Part shown: positions 46,726 through 55,937 of the stretch, piece by piece | How the letters are laid out: each line of letters begins with the position of its first letter | Position numbering within the stretch: position 1 is the first letter of the stretch | NCBI RefSeq assembly: GCF_023078335.1 | Contig: NZ_CP095550.1 | Location: 3,020,001-3,084,000, forward strand | Length of the DNA: 64,000 nt | Origin: Metabacillus endolithicus | GTDB lineage: Bacteria; Bacillota; Bacilli; Bacillales; Bacillaceae | Reading direction: 5' to 3' | The notes under the pieces: generated by a model | The model's input: the letters and a program-made list of their open reading frames with translations, nothing else | Databases searched by the model: none | What the model was told of the DNA's origin: nothing | Translations under genes and position numbers: made by a program

Positions 46726-47589
46726 TTATACCTTGCTTAAAACAGATTGAATAAAGTGAGCAACACCATTTTCATCATTTGTTACTGTCACCAAATCGGC
46801 TGCTTCTTTAATAGAGTTTTTTGCATTCCCCATAGCGATACCTATTCCTGCACGAGACAGCATGGATAGGTCATTCATGCTGTCACCAATTGCTGCAGTA
46901 TGTTCTAAAGCAATACCTAGTTTTTTAGATAGTAATTCAAGAGCAATTCCTTTTGATGCATGTTGATGCTCTAATTCAAAGTTATGATTGGCTGAAGACA
47001 CAATAGTAAGACCCTCAATTTGACCATATTTTGACCAGCCTGCTTTTAATCTCTCTTCGAAAAAGGAAAACGCAAGAATGTTATAAACGGGTGTGCCAGC
47101 TTCTTTAATATCTTTGTAAGAGTCAATAAATGTAAATCCCGTTTGACTAAATTGCTTTGATAAGGCTTCCTCTAGAGAATCAATAGAAACATCAGGATTA
47201 GCACTTTGAATTCGATCTATTTCAATCTGTAATAGCTTTCGACCGTTATTAGGAGTGTAAATACATGAAGAACTAAAAACTTCATAGTAAAAGCCATCCT
47301 GTTCCAACGAATGTAACACTTTATAGGCAGTGGTAGGATCTATTGGTTGATGATGATAAAGATTACCTTCCGGATCATAGATTGTTGCTCCGTTCGCTGC
47401 AATGATCCATGTTTTTATGTCTGTATCCTTAAAAATTGCCTGAACATCGAAATGGGCACGACCTGTTGCGATAACAATCTCAATACCAGCATTTTGCGCT
47501 TCTTTTATCGCTTGGATATTTTCAATGCTGATTTCATTCTTACTACTTAGCAATGTTCCATCAAGGTCAATAGCTATAAGCTTAGTCAT
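46726..47589 (-). CDS. Cof-type HAD-IIB phosphatase
   Basis: 287 aa. The HAD motifs are complete: motif I LIAIDLDGTLLSS, motif II IVIATGR, Lys motif near HASKGIALELLSKKL, motif IV AIGDSMNDLSMLSRAGIGIA. It is a cytoplasmic phosphatase, probably acting on sugar phosphates or related compounds. ATG 47589 is set by GAAGGGG upstream and by the 8-base overlap with the DeoR-type gene; a longer open frame from 47640 lies wholly inside that gene. Coupling to a DeoR regulator suggests a carbohydrate-phosphate role. Confidence 0.9.
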   Translation of the reverse strand: MTKLIAIDLDGTLLSSKNEISIENIQAIKEAQNAGIEIVIATGRAHFDVQAIFKDTDIKTWIIAANGATIYDPEGNLYHHQPIDPTTAYKVLHSLEQDGFYYEVFSSSCIYTPNNGRKLLQIEIDRIQSANPDVSIDSLEEALSKQFSQTGFTFIDSYKDIKEAGTPVYNILAFSFFEERLKAGWSKYGQIEGLTIVSSANHNFELEHQHASKGIALELLSKKLGIALEHTAAIGDSMNDLSMLSRAGIGIAMGNAKNSIKEAADLVTVTNDENGVAHFIQSVLSKV

Positions 47590-48370
47590 TAAGTATTTCC
47601 CCTTCCTCATTATGAGATGTAATGAATATTTCAACTCCATGAGAATCTAATAAATCTTGAAATTCTTTATTAGGCTCTCGATCAGTGATAAGTAAATCAA
47701 TCTCGTTTAGTTCCGCACATCGAAAGTACCCCGTAATACCGATTTTTGTATGATCTGCTAGTAAAATAACCTGCTCAGCTTGCTGAATCATTTTTTGCAT
47801 CACATTCCCATCTTCCTCATGAGCTACTGTGACACCTTTCTCAGATATTCCGGCACAACCTACAAAGGCCTTATCAACATGGTAATAAGATAGTTTTTCG
47901 ATCACAGAGCTTCCATATAAATAGCGGTGTTCTTTATGGAGTTCGCCTCCAAGCAGTTGAATATGTGTTTGTGAATTTTTAATTAGTATGTCTGCCAGAT
48001 TAATTGAGTTTGTAATAATCGTACATTTTACATCTTCCATCTGCTCCGCACATGCCTGAACAGTTGTTGAAGTGTCAAGAATAATGTAATCACCAGGATG
48101 AATAATAGATGCTGCTTTTTTGCCAATTTGTCTTTTTTCTTCTGATACCATGCTTAAACGATTAACGTAATCTTTGATTTCATGTTTAGGTGAAGGAAGG
48201 ATGGCACCACCCCGAGTACGGATAATAGCTTTATCTTCTTCTAATTTCACAAGATCTCTTCTGGCTGTATCTCTAGATACGTCAAACAACTCGCATATTT
48301 CTTCAATTGAAATGCGCTTGGATGTTTTTAGGTGTGCAAGGATTGATCTTAATCGTTCTTCTTGGAACAT
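47582..48370 (-). CDS. DeoR-family transcriptional regulator
   Basis: 262 aa. The N-terminal HTH RISIEEICELFDVSRDTARRDLVKLEEDK is canonical (the quoted block is split here: residues ~19-47, key IEEICELFDVSRDTARRDL). The C-terminal DeoR sensor domain follows (GDYIILDTSTTVQACAEQM; LLGGELHKEHRYLYG; LADHTKIGITG). Such proteins sense phosphorylated sugars. It is the first gene of a two-gene operon with the HAD phosphatase. A block of five 10-bp direct repeats lies 11-61 bp upstream of its start and is probably its own operator. Confidence 0.92.
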   Translation of the reverse strand: MFQEERLRSILAHLKTSKRISIEEICELFDVSRDTARRDLVKLEEDKAIIRTRGGAILPSPKHEIKDYVNRLSMVSEEKRQIGKKAASIIHPGDYIILDTSTTVQACAEQMEDVKCTIITNSINLADILIKNSQTHIQLLGGELHKEHRYLYGSSVIEKLSYYHVDKAFVGCAGISEKGVTVAHEEDGNVMQKMIQQAEQVILLADHTKIGITGYFRCAELNEIDLLITDREPNKEFQDLLDSHGVEIFITSHNEEGEILND

Positions 48371-48380
48371 GATGTTACCC

Positions 48381-48431
48381 CTTCTTTAAGTGTTTATAAG
48401 TATTTGTAAGTTATTATAAGTCATTGTAAGT
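48381..48431 (-). promoter_or_regulatory. Five helically phased 10-bp direct repeats upstream of the deoR-type gene
   Basis: On the plus strand TAAG recurs every 10 bases exactly five times, with unit consensus TNNTTRTAAG (TTTATAAG, TTTGTAAG, TTATAAG, TTGTAAG; the first copy reads CTTTAAG). On the gene's strand the unit reads ACTTAYAA. The one-helical-turn spacing places every copy on the same DNA face. DeoR-type repressors bind direct repeats, so autoregulation is the simplest reading. Confidence 0.75.
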
Positions 48432-48524
48432 GGATTTTCAATTACTTATTTCATCTCTAAGTATTTTCGTGTTTATATTAAGAGGTATATTGTCTGTTAT
48501 AATAAATTTCTGGGAGGTGAAGAC

Positions 48525-50117
48525 ATGATAAAGCAAAAATATAAGCTAAGTACAATCATTATTTTGTTCGTTTGTTTAGTCGTGCTTCTTTCGCTGCTCC
48601 TGACTGATTTGTTAATAAGTCAAACAGTAAGTAAGACAATACGAGAAAATCAAGAAGAAAAGGCAAAGATTGTCTCAAGAACAGTTGCGAAGTCTGTGAT
48701 TGTAAAAAGTGGACTAGAAAATAACCAACCTTATTCGAGTGAGATTCAAGATTACACTGTTGACATTCAAAAAGCAGCAGATGTTATGTTTGTCGTTGTA
48801 ATGGATATGAATGCAGTAAGAAAATCACACCCTAACCCTGATTTAATTGGAAAAAAATTCAAAGGGGGAGATGAGGAAGCTGTTCTTAACGGTAAAGAGC
48901 ATGTTTCGGTTTCAGAAGGGACGTTGGGCCAATCATTAAGAGCTTTTACACCTATATATAATCATGAACAAGAACAAATAGGGGCAGTTGCTGTTGGGAT
49001 CTCATTAAATAATGTGGAACAAGCTTTAGAAAGAGGGCATCGTACCATCATAATTGCCTCAATTATTGGTGTTTTAGTTGGAATTTTAGGTGCAATATTA
49101 TTAGCTAGATATATAAAAAAGATTTTATTTGGTCTTGAACCATTTGCTATTGCTAAAATACATGAAGAAAGAAATACGATGCTGCAATCTGTTCATGAGG
49201 GTATTATTGCGGTTGATAATGATGCGAATATTACTCTAGTAAATAGATCGGCTTTACACATTTTTAAAAATACTGGACTACCAGCACAGCCTATTGGAAT
49301 GAAGATAACAGAGTATTTACCATCTTCAAACTTGGATCGTGTTCTGAAAACAGGAAAAGCAGAGCAAGATGTTGAGTTAACGATTAATGGGGTTTCCATA
49401 TTGGTTAATCGAGCACCTCTAATTGTCAACGATCAAATTGTTGGAGCTATTTCCACCTTTAGAGATAAAACAGAAATAAATCAATTAGCTGAACAATTAA
49501 CAGGGGTTCGTACCTATGCAGATGCATTACGAGCTCAATCTCATGAATTTATGAACAGACTTCATGTTATTTTAGGTATGATTAAAATGGAAAGCTATGA
49601 AGAGCTAAGGAAGTTCATTGCTCAGGTTGTTAATCATGGTGCACATGAGGTTGGCCAAGTGACAAAAAATATTAAAGATCCAGCACTAGCAGGCTTTTTA
49701 CTTGGGAAGCTTAGCTTTGCAAGGGAAAATAAAGTAGAAATGATCATTGATTGTGATACGCTTATTCCTGAACCGGTTGATCCAAGAATTACCCATGAAT
49801 TAATTACGGTTATTGGCAATTTAGTAGATAATGCTATTGAAGCGATGGCTCAATATGATAATAGAGTTTTGCAAGTCAAATTTCATTATGAAGACTCTTC
49901 TTTACAAATAAAAGTTAGGGATTCAGGTCCTGGACTTCATAAGGATCAATTTCCACATCTATTTACCAAGGGGTATTCCACAAAGGGAGATAATCGTGGG
50001 TTTGGATTATATTTAGTAAACAAAAGTATGGAACATATAGAAGGAACACTTCAAATTAATTTAAGTATCAAAACAGGAGCAGAATTTATTGTTCAAGTTC
50101 CTTATAAAGGAAGGTAA
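48525..50117 (+). CDS. malK: Sensor histidine kinase of the DcuS/CitA type, MalK-like
   Basis: 530 aa. TM1 (~11-30), extracellular PASTA-free PDC/Cache-type sensor (~35-170, with AVRKSHPNPDLIGKKFKGGD typical of C4-dicarboxylate/citrate sensors), TM2 (~175-195), cytoplasmic PAS (~210-330), then the CitA/DcuS-type dimerisation region with phospho-acceptor in RAQSHEFMNRLHVILGMIKM and HATPase_c (GNLVDNAIEAM; GFGLYLVNKSMEHI). It is followed by a CitB-type regulator and a Na+/malate symporter gene, the order of B. subtilis malK-malR-maeN, so malate sensing is likely. Confidence 0.9.
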   Translation: MIKQKYKLSTIIILFVCLVVLLSLLLTDLLISQTVSKTIRENQEEKAKIVSRTVAKSVIVKSGLENNQPYSSEIQDYTVDIQKAADVMFVVVMDMNAVRKSHPNPDLIGKKFKGGDEEAVLNGKEHVSVSEGTLGQSLRAFTPIYNHEQEQIGAVAVGISLNNVEQALERGHRTIIIASIIGVLVGILGAILLARYIKKILFGLEPFAIAKIHEERNTMLQSVHEGIIAVDNDANITLVNRSALHIFKNTGLPAQPIGMKITEYLPSSNLDRVLKTGKAEQDVELTINGVSILVNRAPLIVNDQIVGAISTFRDKTEINQLAEQLTGVRTYADALRAQSHEFMNRLHVILGMIKMESYEELRKFIAQVVNHGAHEVGQVTKNIKDPALAGFLLGKLSFARENKVEMIIDCDTLIPEPVDPRITHELITVIGNLVDNAIEAMAQYDNRVLQVKFHYEDSSLQIKVRDSGPGLHKDQFPHLFTKGYSTKGDNRGFGLYLVNKSMEHIEGTLQINLSIKTGAEFIVQVPYKGR

Positions 50118-50124
50118 TCAACAA

Positions 50125-50838
50125 GTGATTAATGTGTTAATAGTTGAAGATGATCCAATGGTTGCAGAATTTAACAAGCGATATTTAGAGCAAGTAGATG
50201 GTTTTTTATTAGTGGATATCGCAAACTGTGTGAAGGAAGCTTTAGATGTTATTGAGGAAAAAAATGTGGACCTTCTCCTTTTAGATGTATTTATGCCGGG
50301 AGAAAATGGTTTATCTTTACTCAGAAAAGTTAGAGAGGAAAAACAAGATATTGATGCCATACTTATTACAGCTGCTTCTGATGTAGAGAAAATTCAGGAA
50401 GCTCTTAGAAATGGTGCGGTCGATTACTTGATTAAGCCTTTTGAATTTGACCGATTTGAACAGGCCCTAAGGACATACCGAGAACAACATGTTTATTTAA
50501 AAAGGCAAAGAACAATTAACCAAGAGGACCTTGATCAGCTTTTACTAGTAAAAGAAGAGGATAATGATCAAGGTATTTTAAAGCCTCTACCAAAAGGGTT
50601 ATCAAGAAAAACTCTTGTTACGGTTCTTGAAGCGGTAAAAAAACAAGGGAAAGCACCCTTTTCTACGGATGTTATCGCAGAGGTGACGGAGATATCGAGA
50701 GTATCTGTAAGGAAATATTTAAAGTTCCTAAATGATATTGGAGTTATTGATGAGACATTAACATACGGCATTGGGAGACCTCTATATTCCTATATATATA
50801 ATGCTGACAAACAATATTTGCTTGATGGATATGAATAA
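50125..50838 (+). CDS. malR: CitB/DcuR-type response regulator, MalR-like
   Basis: 237 aa. The receiver domain has VIVEDDP-type acidic residues (LIVEDDPMVAEF), the phospho-acceptor Asp in LLLLDVFMPGENGL, Thr/Ser switch in ILITAAS and Lys in VDYLIKPF. The C-terminal HTH (STDVIAEVTEISRVSVRKYL) is of the CitB family. GTG 50125 has AAGGAAGG 10 bases ahead and begins right after the kinase gene; the frame is open further upstream inside malK. It presumably activates the maeN-like gene, which follows after a terminator. Confidence 0.92.
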   Translation: MINVLIVEDDPMVAEFNKRYLEQVDGFLLVDIANCVKEALDVIEEKNVDLLLLDVFMPGENGLSLLRKVREEKQDIDAILITAASDVEKIQEALRNGAVDYLIKPFEFDRFEQALRTYREQHVYLKRQRTINQEDLDQLLLVKEEDNDQGILKPLPKGLSRKTLVTVLEAVKKQGKAPFSTDVIAEVTEISRVSVRKYLKFLNDIGVIDETLTYGIGRPLYSYIYNADKQYLLDGYE

Positions 50839-50841
50839 TAG

Positions 50842-50867
50842 AAAAGCAGCTAGCGCTGCTTTTTTTA
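50842..50867 (+). terminator. Terminator between malR and maeN
   Basis: AAAAGCAGC pairs with GCTGCTTTT around TAGC and runs into further Ts; it begins 3 bases after the stop. Confidence 0.87.
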
Positions 50868-50868
50868 A

Positions 50869-50896
50869 TTTCAAAAAGCTATCATTAGTTTCAAAA
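50869..50896 (+). promoter_or_regulatory. Direct repeats TTTCAAAA, 20 bp apart, upstream of maeN
   Basis: TTTCAAAA at 50869 and again at 50889, two helical turns apart, in the 227-bp region before the symporter gene. They are candidate binding sites for the MalR-like regulator; I cannot match them to a known consensus. Confidence 0.4.
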
Positions 50897-51065
50897 TGTA
50901 TAAAATGTCTGAATATTTCAGTAAACTTAAAACAGATTATGAAAGCGATTACTCACCCTGAATGGGAAACGACTAATGGAAATCATATTAATAGTGTAGG
51001 TTAACAAGAATACAGGAAAAAGAGCATTTATGGGCTAGATGTAATTTTTTAAGGAGGGAATAAGA

Positions 51066-52379
51066 ATGGAATCAACAGCTAAGAAGCTATCATTTGATGA
51101 AAATAGTGAAGAATTGAAAGCGAAACCAAAGTTAAAAATATTTAATACACCAATTTTATGGTTTGCTTTATTTGGTGTGATTACGTTGATAAGTATGTAT
51201 ACAGGTAGTTTACCAGGAGGTATGATTGGTAGTTTGCTTGTTATGATTATATTAGGTGAAGCTTTCGGATGGTTAGGTGATCGTACACCAATCGTTAAAA
51301 CATTTCTTGGTGGTGGGGCAATTGTTGCAATCTTTGGTTCTGCGTATATGGTCTACAGCGGGCTTCTACCAGAAACCATTACAACTTCGGTAACTGATTT
51401 TATGAAAACAGGTGGATTTTTAGACTTCTATATAGCTGCGTTAATTACGGGTAGTATTTTAGGAATGAATTCTAAGATACTAGTTAAGGTTGGATTGCGC
51501 TATTTCCTACCGATCTTTGGGGCTGTAATTGGGGCAATTATTATTGCAGGTCTTTTTGGTTCACTAGTTGGTTTTTCACTTCAAGATGCAATCTTAGTTA
51601 TAACGATGCCAATTATGGGCGGTGGAATGGGGGCAGGTGCCGTTCCAATGAGTCAAATTTACTCTGAAATGTTGGGGAATGAACCAAGCTATTACATTTC
51701 AATGCTTGTACCTGCTCTTGCCTTAGGAAATGTGTTTGCGATAGTCCTTGCTAGTGTGCTAGATATGGTGGGACGAAGATTTCCGTCTTTATCAGGAAAT
51801 GGTCAATTAATTAAAGGATTTACGTATGAAAAAACAAAGCAAAAATATGATATCGAAGTAATGGGTGTTGGACTATTAGCAGCTTTAACATTCTTCACGC
51901 TCGGAAATGTTTTGGGAGACTTTGTTCCATTACATCCTTATGCAATTATGATTATTTTAGTAGCTGTTGCAAAAGTGGCTAATATTATCCCGAAAATTGT
52001 TCTTGATGGAGCTAGTCAATGGTATCAATTTGTGGCCAGTAACTGGACTTTTGCACTATTATTCGGTATTGGTGTGGCATACACAGATTTAAACACTGTG
52101 CTTGAAGCTTTATCATTTCAATACATTTTAACAGTTTTTGGTGTTGTTTTAGGGGCGATTATTGGAGCTGGTCTTTTAGGTAAATTAGTTGGATTCTATC
52201 CAATTGAAGCTGCAATTACAGCTGGATTATGTATGGCAAATATGGGTGGAACAGGTGATGTGGCTGTACTGTCTGCAGCAAAACGAATGGAATTAATGCC
52301 GTTTGCACAAATCTCATCTAGATTAGGTGGGGCTTTGATATTACTACTTTCTGGCTTAATTATTCCACTTCTTGTATAG
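51066..52379 (+). CDS. maeN: 2-hydroxycarboxylate transporter, Na+/malate symporter MaeN-like
   Basis: 437 aa, about 11-12 helices. The two signature GGXG loops of the 2HCT family are present: MGGGMGAGAVPMSQIYSEML (~185) and MCMANMGG-type NMGGTGDVAVLSAAKRMELM (~393). The N-terminal ~30 residues are hydrophilic. Members move malate or citrate with Na+ or H+. The upstream MalK/MalR-like pair indicates malate. AAGGAGGG precedes ATG 51066. It has a terminator on both sides and is likely activated by the two-component system. Confidence 0.9.
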   Translation: MESTAKKLSFDENSEELKAKPKLKIFNTPILWFALFGVITLISMYTGSLPGGMIGSLLVMIILGEAFGWLGDRTPIVKTFLGGGAIVAIFGSAYMVYSGLLPETITTSVTDFMKTGGFLDFYIAALITGSILGMNSKILVKVGLRYFLPIFGAVIGAIIIAGLFGSLVGFSLQDAILVITMPIMGGGMGAGAVPMSQIYSEMLGNEPSYYISMLVPALALGNVFAIVLASVLDMVGRRFPSLSGNGQLIKGFTYEKTKQKYDIEVMGVGLLAALTFFTLGNVLGDFVPLHPYAIMIILVAVAKVANIIPKIVLDGASQWYQFVASNWTFALLFGIGVAYTDLNTVLEALSFQYILTVFGVVLGAIIGAGLLGKLVGFYPIEAAITAGLCMANMGGTGDVAVLSAAKRMELMPFAQISSRLGGALILLLSGLIIPLLV

Positions 52380-52395
52380 TAGACTAATAGAATCT

Positions 52396-52432
52396 AAAGC
52401 ATTGGGACGTTCTCCCAATGCTTTCTATTTTT
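52396..52432 (+). terminator. Terminator after maeN
   Basis: The perfect 12-bp stem AAAGCATTGGGA with TCCCAATGCTTT, 5-base loop, is followed by CTATTTTTT. Confidence 0.87.
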
Positions 52433-52492
52433 TAAAAAAACGATGTTCAAGGTATTAAAATAGATACTGTATAAAGTATGGTGAAGATTTAT

Positions 52493-53395
52493 ATGGAGTT
52501 TATCTTGGTAGTGTTGCCGGCCTTTATTATTCTAGCAATAGGATATATTGGGCAAAAAAAGATAAAAATTGACCGCAAGTCTGTTTCGGTTACGGCCCTC
52601 TATTTAATGTACCCTTTTTTAGCATTTCGAACATTTTATACAAATGAGCTAACAATGGAATACCTTTATATTCTCTTGTTTTGTCTTTCGCTTTGCTTTA
52701 GTTTGTTACTTATAGTATTAACCGTATCGAGGCTAAGAAAGTTAGGACAAACGAAAACATCTGCTGTGATTTTATCAGGTGTATTTATGAATAGCGGGAA
52801 CTATGGAACACCGATCATTTTGTTTGCTTTTGGAAGTGTAGGCTTTGATTATGCAGTGATTATGATGGTTATTCAATCGATATTGATGAATACAATTGGC
52901 CTCTACTATGCTGCGAAAGGCAGTGTGGAAACAAGTGGTATGAAGGATTCATTGATGAGAATTGTTAAGATGCCGATTCTTTATGGAGCACTAATAGGGA
53001 TAATTGTACAACTAAGTACTTTTAAGGTTCCTGAATTTCTAATGAGATCTGTTGATATGATAGCAGATGCAACTATTCCAACCATTATGCTTGTATTGGG
53101 TATGCAATTAGCATCGCTAAGCCGCTCAGCTGTCAAATTAAAAAGTATTAGTGGGATTATTATCTTGAGAGTTGTGATATCGCCTATATTAGCCTGTATT
53201 ATTGTTATGTTCCTTCCAATAGAAGGACAATTAGAGAAGATATTAATTGTACTTTCTGCCATGCCTACTGCTGCGAATACAACGATGTTTGCTTTACAAT
53301 TTAATACTGATCCGGATTTTGTGTCATTTAGTACATTGGTGACAACTGTATTAAGCATCATAACAGTTCCTTTAATGCTTTTGCTTGTATCTTAG
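52493..53395 (+). CDS. AEC-family (auxin efflux carrier-like) transporter
   Basis: 300 aa, about ten helices with the family pattern EFILVVLPAFIILAIGYIGQ, FMNSGNYGTPIILFAFG (conserved NxGN(Y/F)G) and MPTAANTTMFALQFNTDPD near the C-terminus. Bacterial AEC proteins often carry malate or malonate, which would fit the neighbouring malate system, but the substrate is not shown. ATG 52493 has GGTGA 8 bases ahead; ATG 52478 lacks a ribosome site. Confidence 0.88.
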   Translation: MEFILVVLPAFIILAIGYIGQKKIKIDRKSVSVTALYLMYPFLAFRTFYTNELTMEYLYILLFCLSLCFSLLLIVLTVSRLRKLGQTKTSAVILSGVFMNSGNYGTPIILFAFGSVGFDYAVIMMVIQSILMNTIGLYYAAKGSVETSGMKDSLMRIVKMPILYGALIGIIVQLSTFKVPEFLMRSVDMIADATIPTIMLVLGMQLASLSRSAVKLKSISGIIILRVVISPILACIIVMFLPIEGQLEKILIVLSAMPTAANTTMFALQFNTDPDFVSFSTLVTTVLSIITVPLMLLLVS

Positions 53396-53411
53396 AGTTT
53401 TAACTTTCTAA

Positions 53412-53454
53412 ATTAAAGTTGGGTTGATTTCAGTTGAAATCAACCCGACTTTAA
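53412..53454. terminator. Long bidirectional terminator hairpin
   Basis: A 21-bp stem with one U-G pair (ATTAAAGTTGGGTTGATTT.. pairing with ..AAATCAACCCGACTTTAAT) and a 2-base loop, between convergent transporter genes. Confidence 0.8.
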
Positions 53455-53497
53455 TTACAGTTAAAAATGCCTTTTAGATTTTATTTAAGAGTAAATT

Positions 53498-54373
53498 CTA
53501 AGTTACGTTGTGTAATTTTTCTAAACGACTATTTCTTTGAAAACTCCGCACGATAGCTACTATCCAAGCAATGAAAAGAATCGAATAAATGACAAGCTTT
53601 AGGTTACCTGAAGCGCCAAATATATCTAATACTGTATTGAGATTTGTTAAGATGATAAACCCACCTACAACCACTCCTAGTAAGTATGCAGGGATAATAC
53701 GGACTAGCCAGGCTGCGATAGGTGCAGCGATCACACCTCCAATTACAAAAGCAGCAACCCACACATAGTTAAATTGTTCCCAGCCTAGAAAAATGATAAA
53801 ACCCAAAGTGGAGGCAGTAGTAACAGCAAATTCACTAGTATCTACAGTCCCAATCACTTTGCTAGGAATGGCTCCTTTTCTAGATAATAATGCGGGGGTG
53901 TTTATTGGACCCCAACCGCCACCTCCTACAGAATCAAAGAAGCCAGCAATAGCACCAAGAGGAATTAAATACCATGCGGATGTTTTTTGCTTCTCCTGTT
54001 TTGGGTTCCACTTGAATAGAAATCGACTTAATACATAAATCCCCATAATCATTAAGAAGATTGAAATATAAGGTTTGATTAGATGACCCGGAAGGCTACT
54101 TAAAAATGCAGCACCGATAAAAGCACTGATTGCTCCAGGAATCATTAAAGTTATGACCATTTTTTTATCTACATTTCCAAACTTATAATGAGATATACCT
54201 GAAACAGCAGTTGTAGCGATTTCAGACATATGAATGGATGCTGATGCCACTGCAGGTGCGACCCCAAAAGCTAATAAAAGTGAAGTTGATGTTAGTCCAT
54301 AAGCCATTCCAAGAGCACCATCAATTAATTGTGCAAAAAAACCGACGATCGCAAAGATAAGTAGTTTTCTCAT
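53498..54373 (-). CDS. TauE/SafE-family permease (putative sulfite/organosulfonate exporter)
   Basis: 291 aa, eight hydrophobic segments in two homologous halves. Family blocks are GFFAQLIDGALGMAYGLTST, VASASIHMSEIATTAVSGIS and IAGFFDSVGGGGWGPINTPA. The family is linked to sulfite, sulfoacetate or taurine-derived anion export; the substrate here is unknown. TCCAGTTCTA-type leader and GGAGGG lie before ATG 54373. It is monocistronic. The 240-bp gap upstream (54374-54613) is AT-rich and contains no feature I recognise. Confidence 0.88.
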   Translation of the reverse strand: MRKLLIFAIVGFFAQLIDGALGMAYGLTSTSLLLAFGVAPAVASASIHMSEIATTAVSGISHYKFGNVDKKMVITLMIPGAISAFIGAAFLSSLPGHLIKPYISIFLMIMGIYVLSRFLFKWNPKQEKQKTSAWYLIPLGAIAGFFDSVGGGGWGPINTPALLSRKGAIPSKVIGTVDTSEFAVTTASTLGFIIFLGWEQFNYVWVAAFVIGGVIAAPIAAWLVRIIPAYLLGVVVGGFIILTNLNTVLDIFGASGNLKLVIYSILFIAWIVAIVRSFQRNSRLEKLHNVT

Positions 54374-54613
54374 TATTTACCCTCCAGTTCTAATGAATAT
54401 ATACTAATCATATGAGTTTAGTCGGAATTACAACGTGGATTTATGTAAAATGAAAGAGTATTTATGCTTTTCTGAGTATTTGCATATGATTAATCGTATT
54501 TTATGTGATGATGATCATTTTGTCTATAGATAATAAAAAATATTTATATTGAATAGTTGATAATAATTCTTTAAGATTGTATCAACTATAAATGAATGAG
54601 GATGATTGATTAT

Positions 54614-54844
54614 ATGTACTTAACATTAAAGGAAACAGCTGAGTATCTCTCATTGTCTGAAGATCAAATTGAAAATCTGATAGCTGAAAAGAAGATAAGA
54701 GCCCTTTTTGATGGTGAACAATATTTAATCAATAAAGATCAATTTAAAACACATTTTGAGCAGCTGGAAAAATATAAAGCTCTAATTGAAGAATACTTAA
54801 AAGAACCAATACCAGAAGATATAGATGTAAAAGATGAGGATTAA
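54614..54844 (+). CDS. Small excisionase-type helix-turn-helix protein
   Basis: 76 aa. The N-terminal half is a MerR/excisionase winged helix (YLTLKETAEYLSLSEDQIEN, LIAEKKIRALFDGEQYLINK). The C-terminal part is helical and acidic (PIPEDIDVKDED). No prophage or integrase is nearby, so this is a stand-alone Bacillus-type family member rather than a phage excisionase. I chose ATG 54614 (MYLTL..) with GAGG 12 bases ahead; ATG 54596 and 54602 are in frame but lie on or before that site. Confidence 0.75.
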   Translation: MYLTLKETAEYLSLSEDQIENLIAEKKIRALFDGEQYLINKDQFKTHFEQLEKYKALIEEYLKEPIPEDIDVKDED

Positions 54845-54932
54845 AAATATAGAAAAATAAGGGAGACTTTTTATTAAATTAATGTTATCATTATTAATAA
54901 TAAAAATAAAAAAATTAAGGGAGCGAAAAGAG

Positions 54933-55895
54933 ATGCTTTCTATATATGAGGAAAATTTTAGTGTGGCAACTGATGTTACTTTAAGAGGTACTTTAGCTAT
55001 TCCAGAATCAAGCGAAGAGAAATATCCAGCGATTGTAATAATAAATGGCTCTGGAGGAGCTGATCGTGATGGAAACATGAAAAAGCCTGCAATAGAATCG
55101 AATTTATATAAAGATTTGGCACATTATTTAACACAGCTAGGATTTATTTCCCTAAGATATGATAAAAGATCTGTTGGTGAAAGTGATGGAGATCCAATTA
55201 AGTCAGGAATGATGGATTTAGTTAAAGATGTTAGAGGGATGGTTCAATTCTTAAAAGCTCATCCAAAAGTTGATCCAACAAAAATAATTTTGCTCGGACA
55301 CAGTGAAGGGTGTATTTTAGCAACAATTGCACAGCAAGAAGTCCACGTTGGTGGAATGGTATTAATAGCAGGAGCTGCATCCAGTTTAAAAGAACCAATG
55401 ATATATCAAAATCTTATTATTCTTGATGAAATACAAAAGTTAAAAGGATTAAAAGGAATGATGTTAAGATTACTATTAACGGAAGAAAAATTAAGAAAAC
55501 AGTTAGACGATCTCTTTCAGAAAATGACGATGTCAGAAGGAGATACAATAAGATATAAACTGAAAAAAACTCCTGCTAGGTGGTTTAGAGAGCATTTTGC
55601 ATATTCAAGTGAAGAAATAGTGGAAATATTAGGTGAGTGTGAGTATCCGATCTTAGCCATAACTGGTGATAAAGATGTTCAGGCGGACTACAATGATTTA
55701 AACAGAATTAACCAACTAGAAAAACCTAATGCAAAGGCTGTTGTTATAAAGAATATGGATCATATGCTAAAGGAGTTTAAAGGAGAAAAAACAGTTTTAA
55801 ATTTAATGAAGCAATACAAACAAGAAGCAAAAGACCCTATTCATTCACAACTAAAAATAGAGTTGGGAAATTGGTTAACAGAGCAGTATTTATAG
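54933..55895 (+). CDS. Alpha/beta hydrolase (dienelactone hydrolase/serine aminopeptidase type)
   Basis: 320 aa. The nucleophile elbow GHSEG, the acid in AITGDKDVQAD and the His in NMDHML form a complete triad. The oxyanion region is INGSGGADRDGNM. The lid region (~165-230) is Lys-rich. There is no signal peptide. ATG 54933 is set by AAGGGAG upstream; an in-frame ATG at 54882 has no ribosome site. An esterase, substrate unknown. Confidence 0.87.
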   Translation: MLSIYEENFSVATDVTLRGTLAIPESSEEKYPAIVIINGSGGADRDGNMKKPAIESNLYKDLAHYLTQLGFISLRYDKRSVGESDGDPIKSGMMDLVKDVRGMVQFLKAHPKVDPTKIILLGHSEGCILATIAQQEVHVGGMVLIAGAASSLKEPMIYQNLIILDEIQKLKGLKGMMLRLLLTEEKLRKQLDDLFQKMTMSEGDTIRYKLKKTPARWFREHFAYSSEEIVEILGECEYPILAITGDKDVQADYNDLNRINQLEKPNAKAVVIKNMDHMLKEFKGEKTVLNLMKQYKQEAKDPIHSQLKIELGNWLTEQYL

Positions 55896-55906
55896 AATAA
55901 GAAACG

Positions 55907-55937
55907 CCTCAGTGGATATCCAGCACTGAGGTTTTCT
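55907..55937 (+). terminator. Terminator after the hydrolase gene
   Basis: CCTCAGTG pairs with CACTGAGG, with GGATATCC in the loop; TTTTC follows. Confidence 0.8.

Noticed and set aside
50771..51004. 77-codon frame between malR and maeN
   Set aside because: It begins inside malR and crosses the terminator hairpin; no ribosome site.
54614..54844. Phage excisionase and hence a prophage remnant
   Set aside because: No integrase, repressor, attachment repeats or phage genes nearby; such small HTH proteins also occur as chromosomal Bacillus genes.
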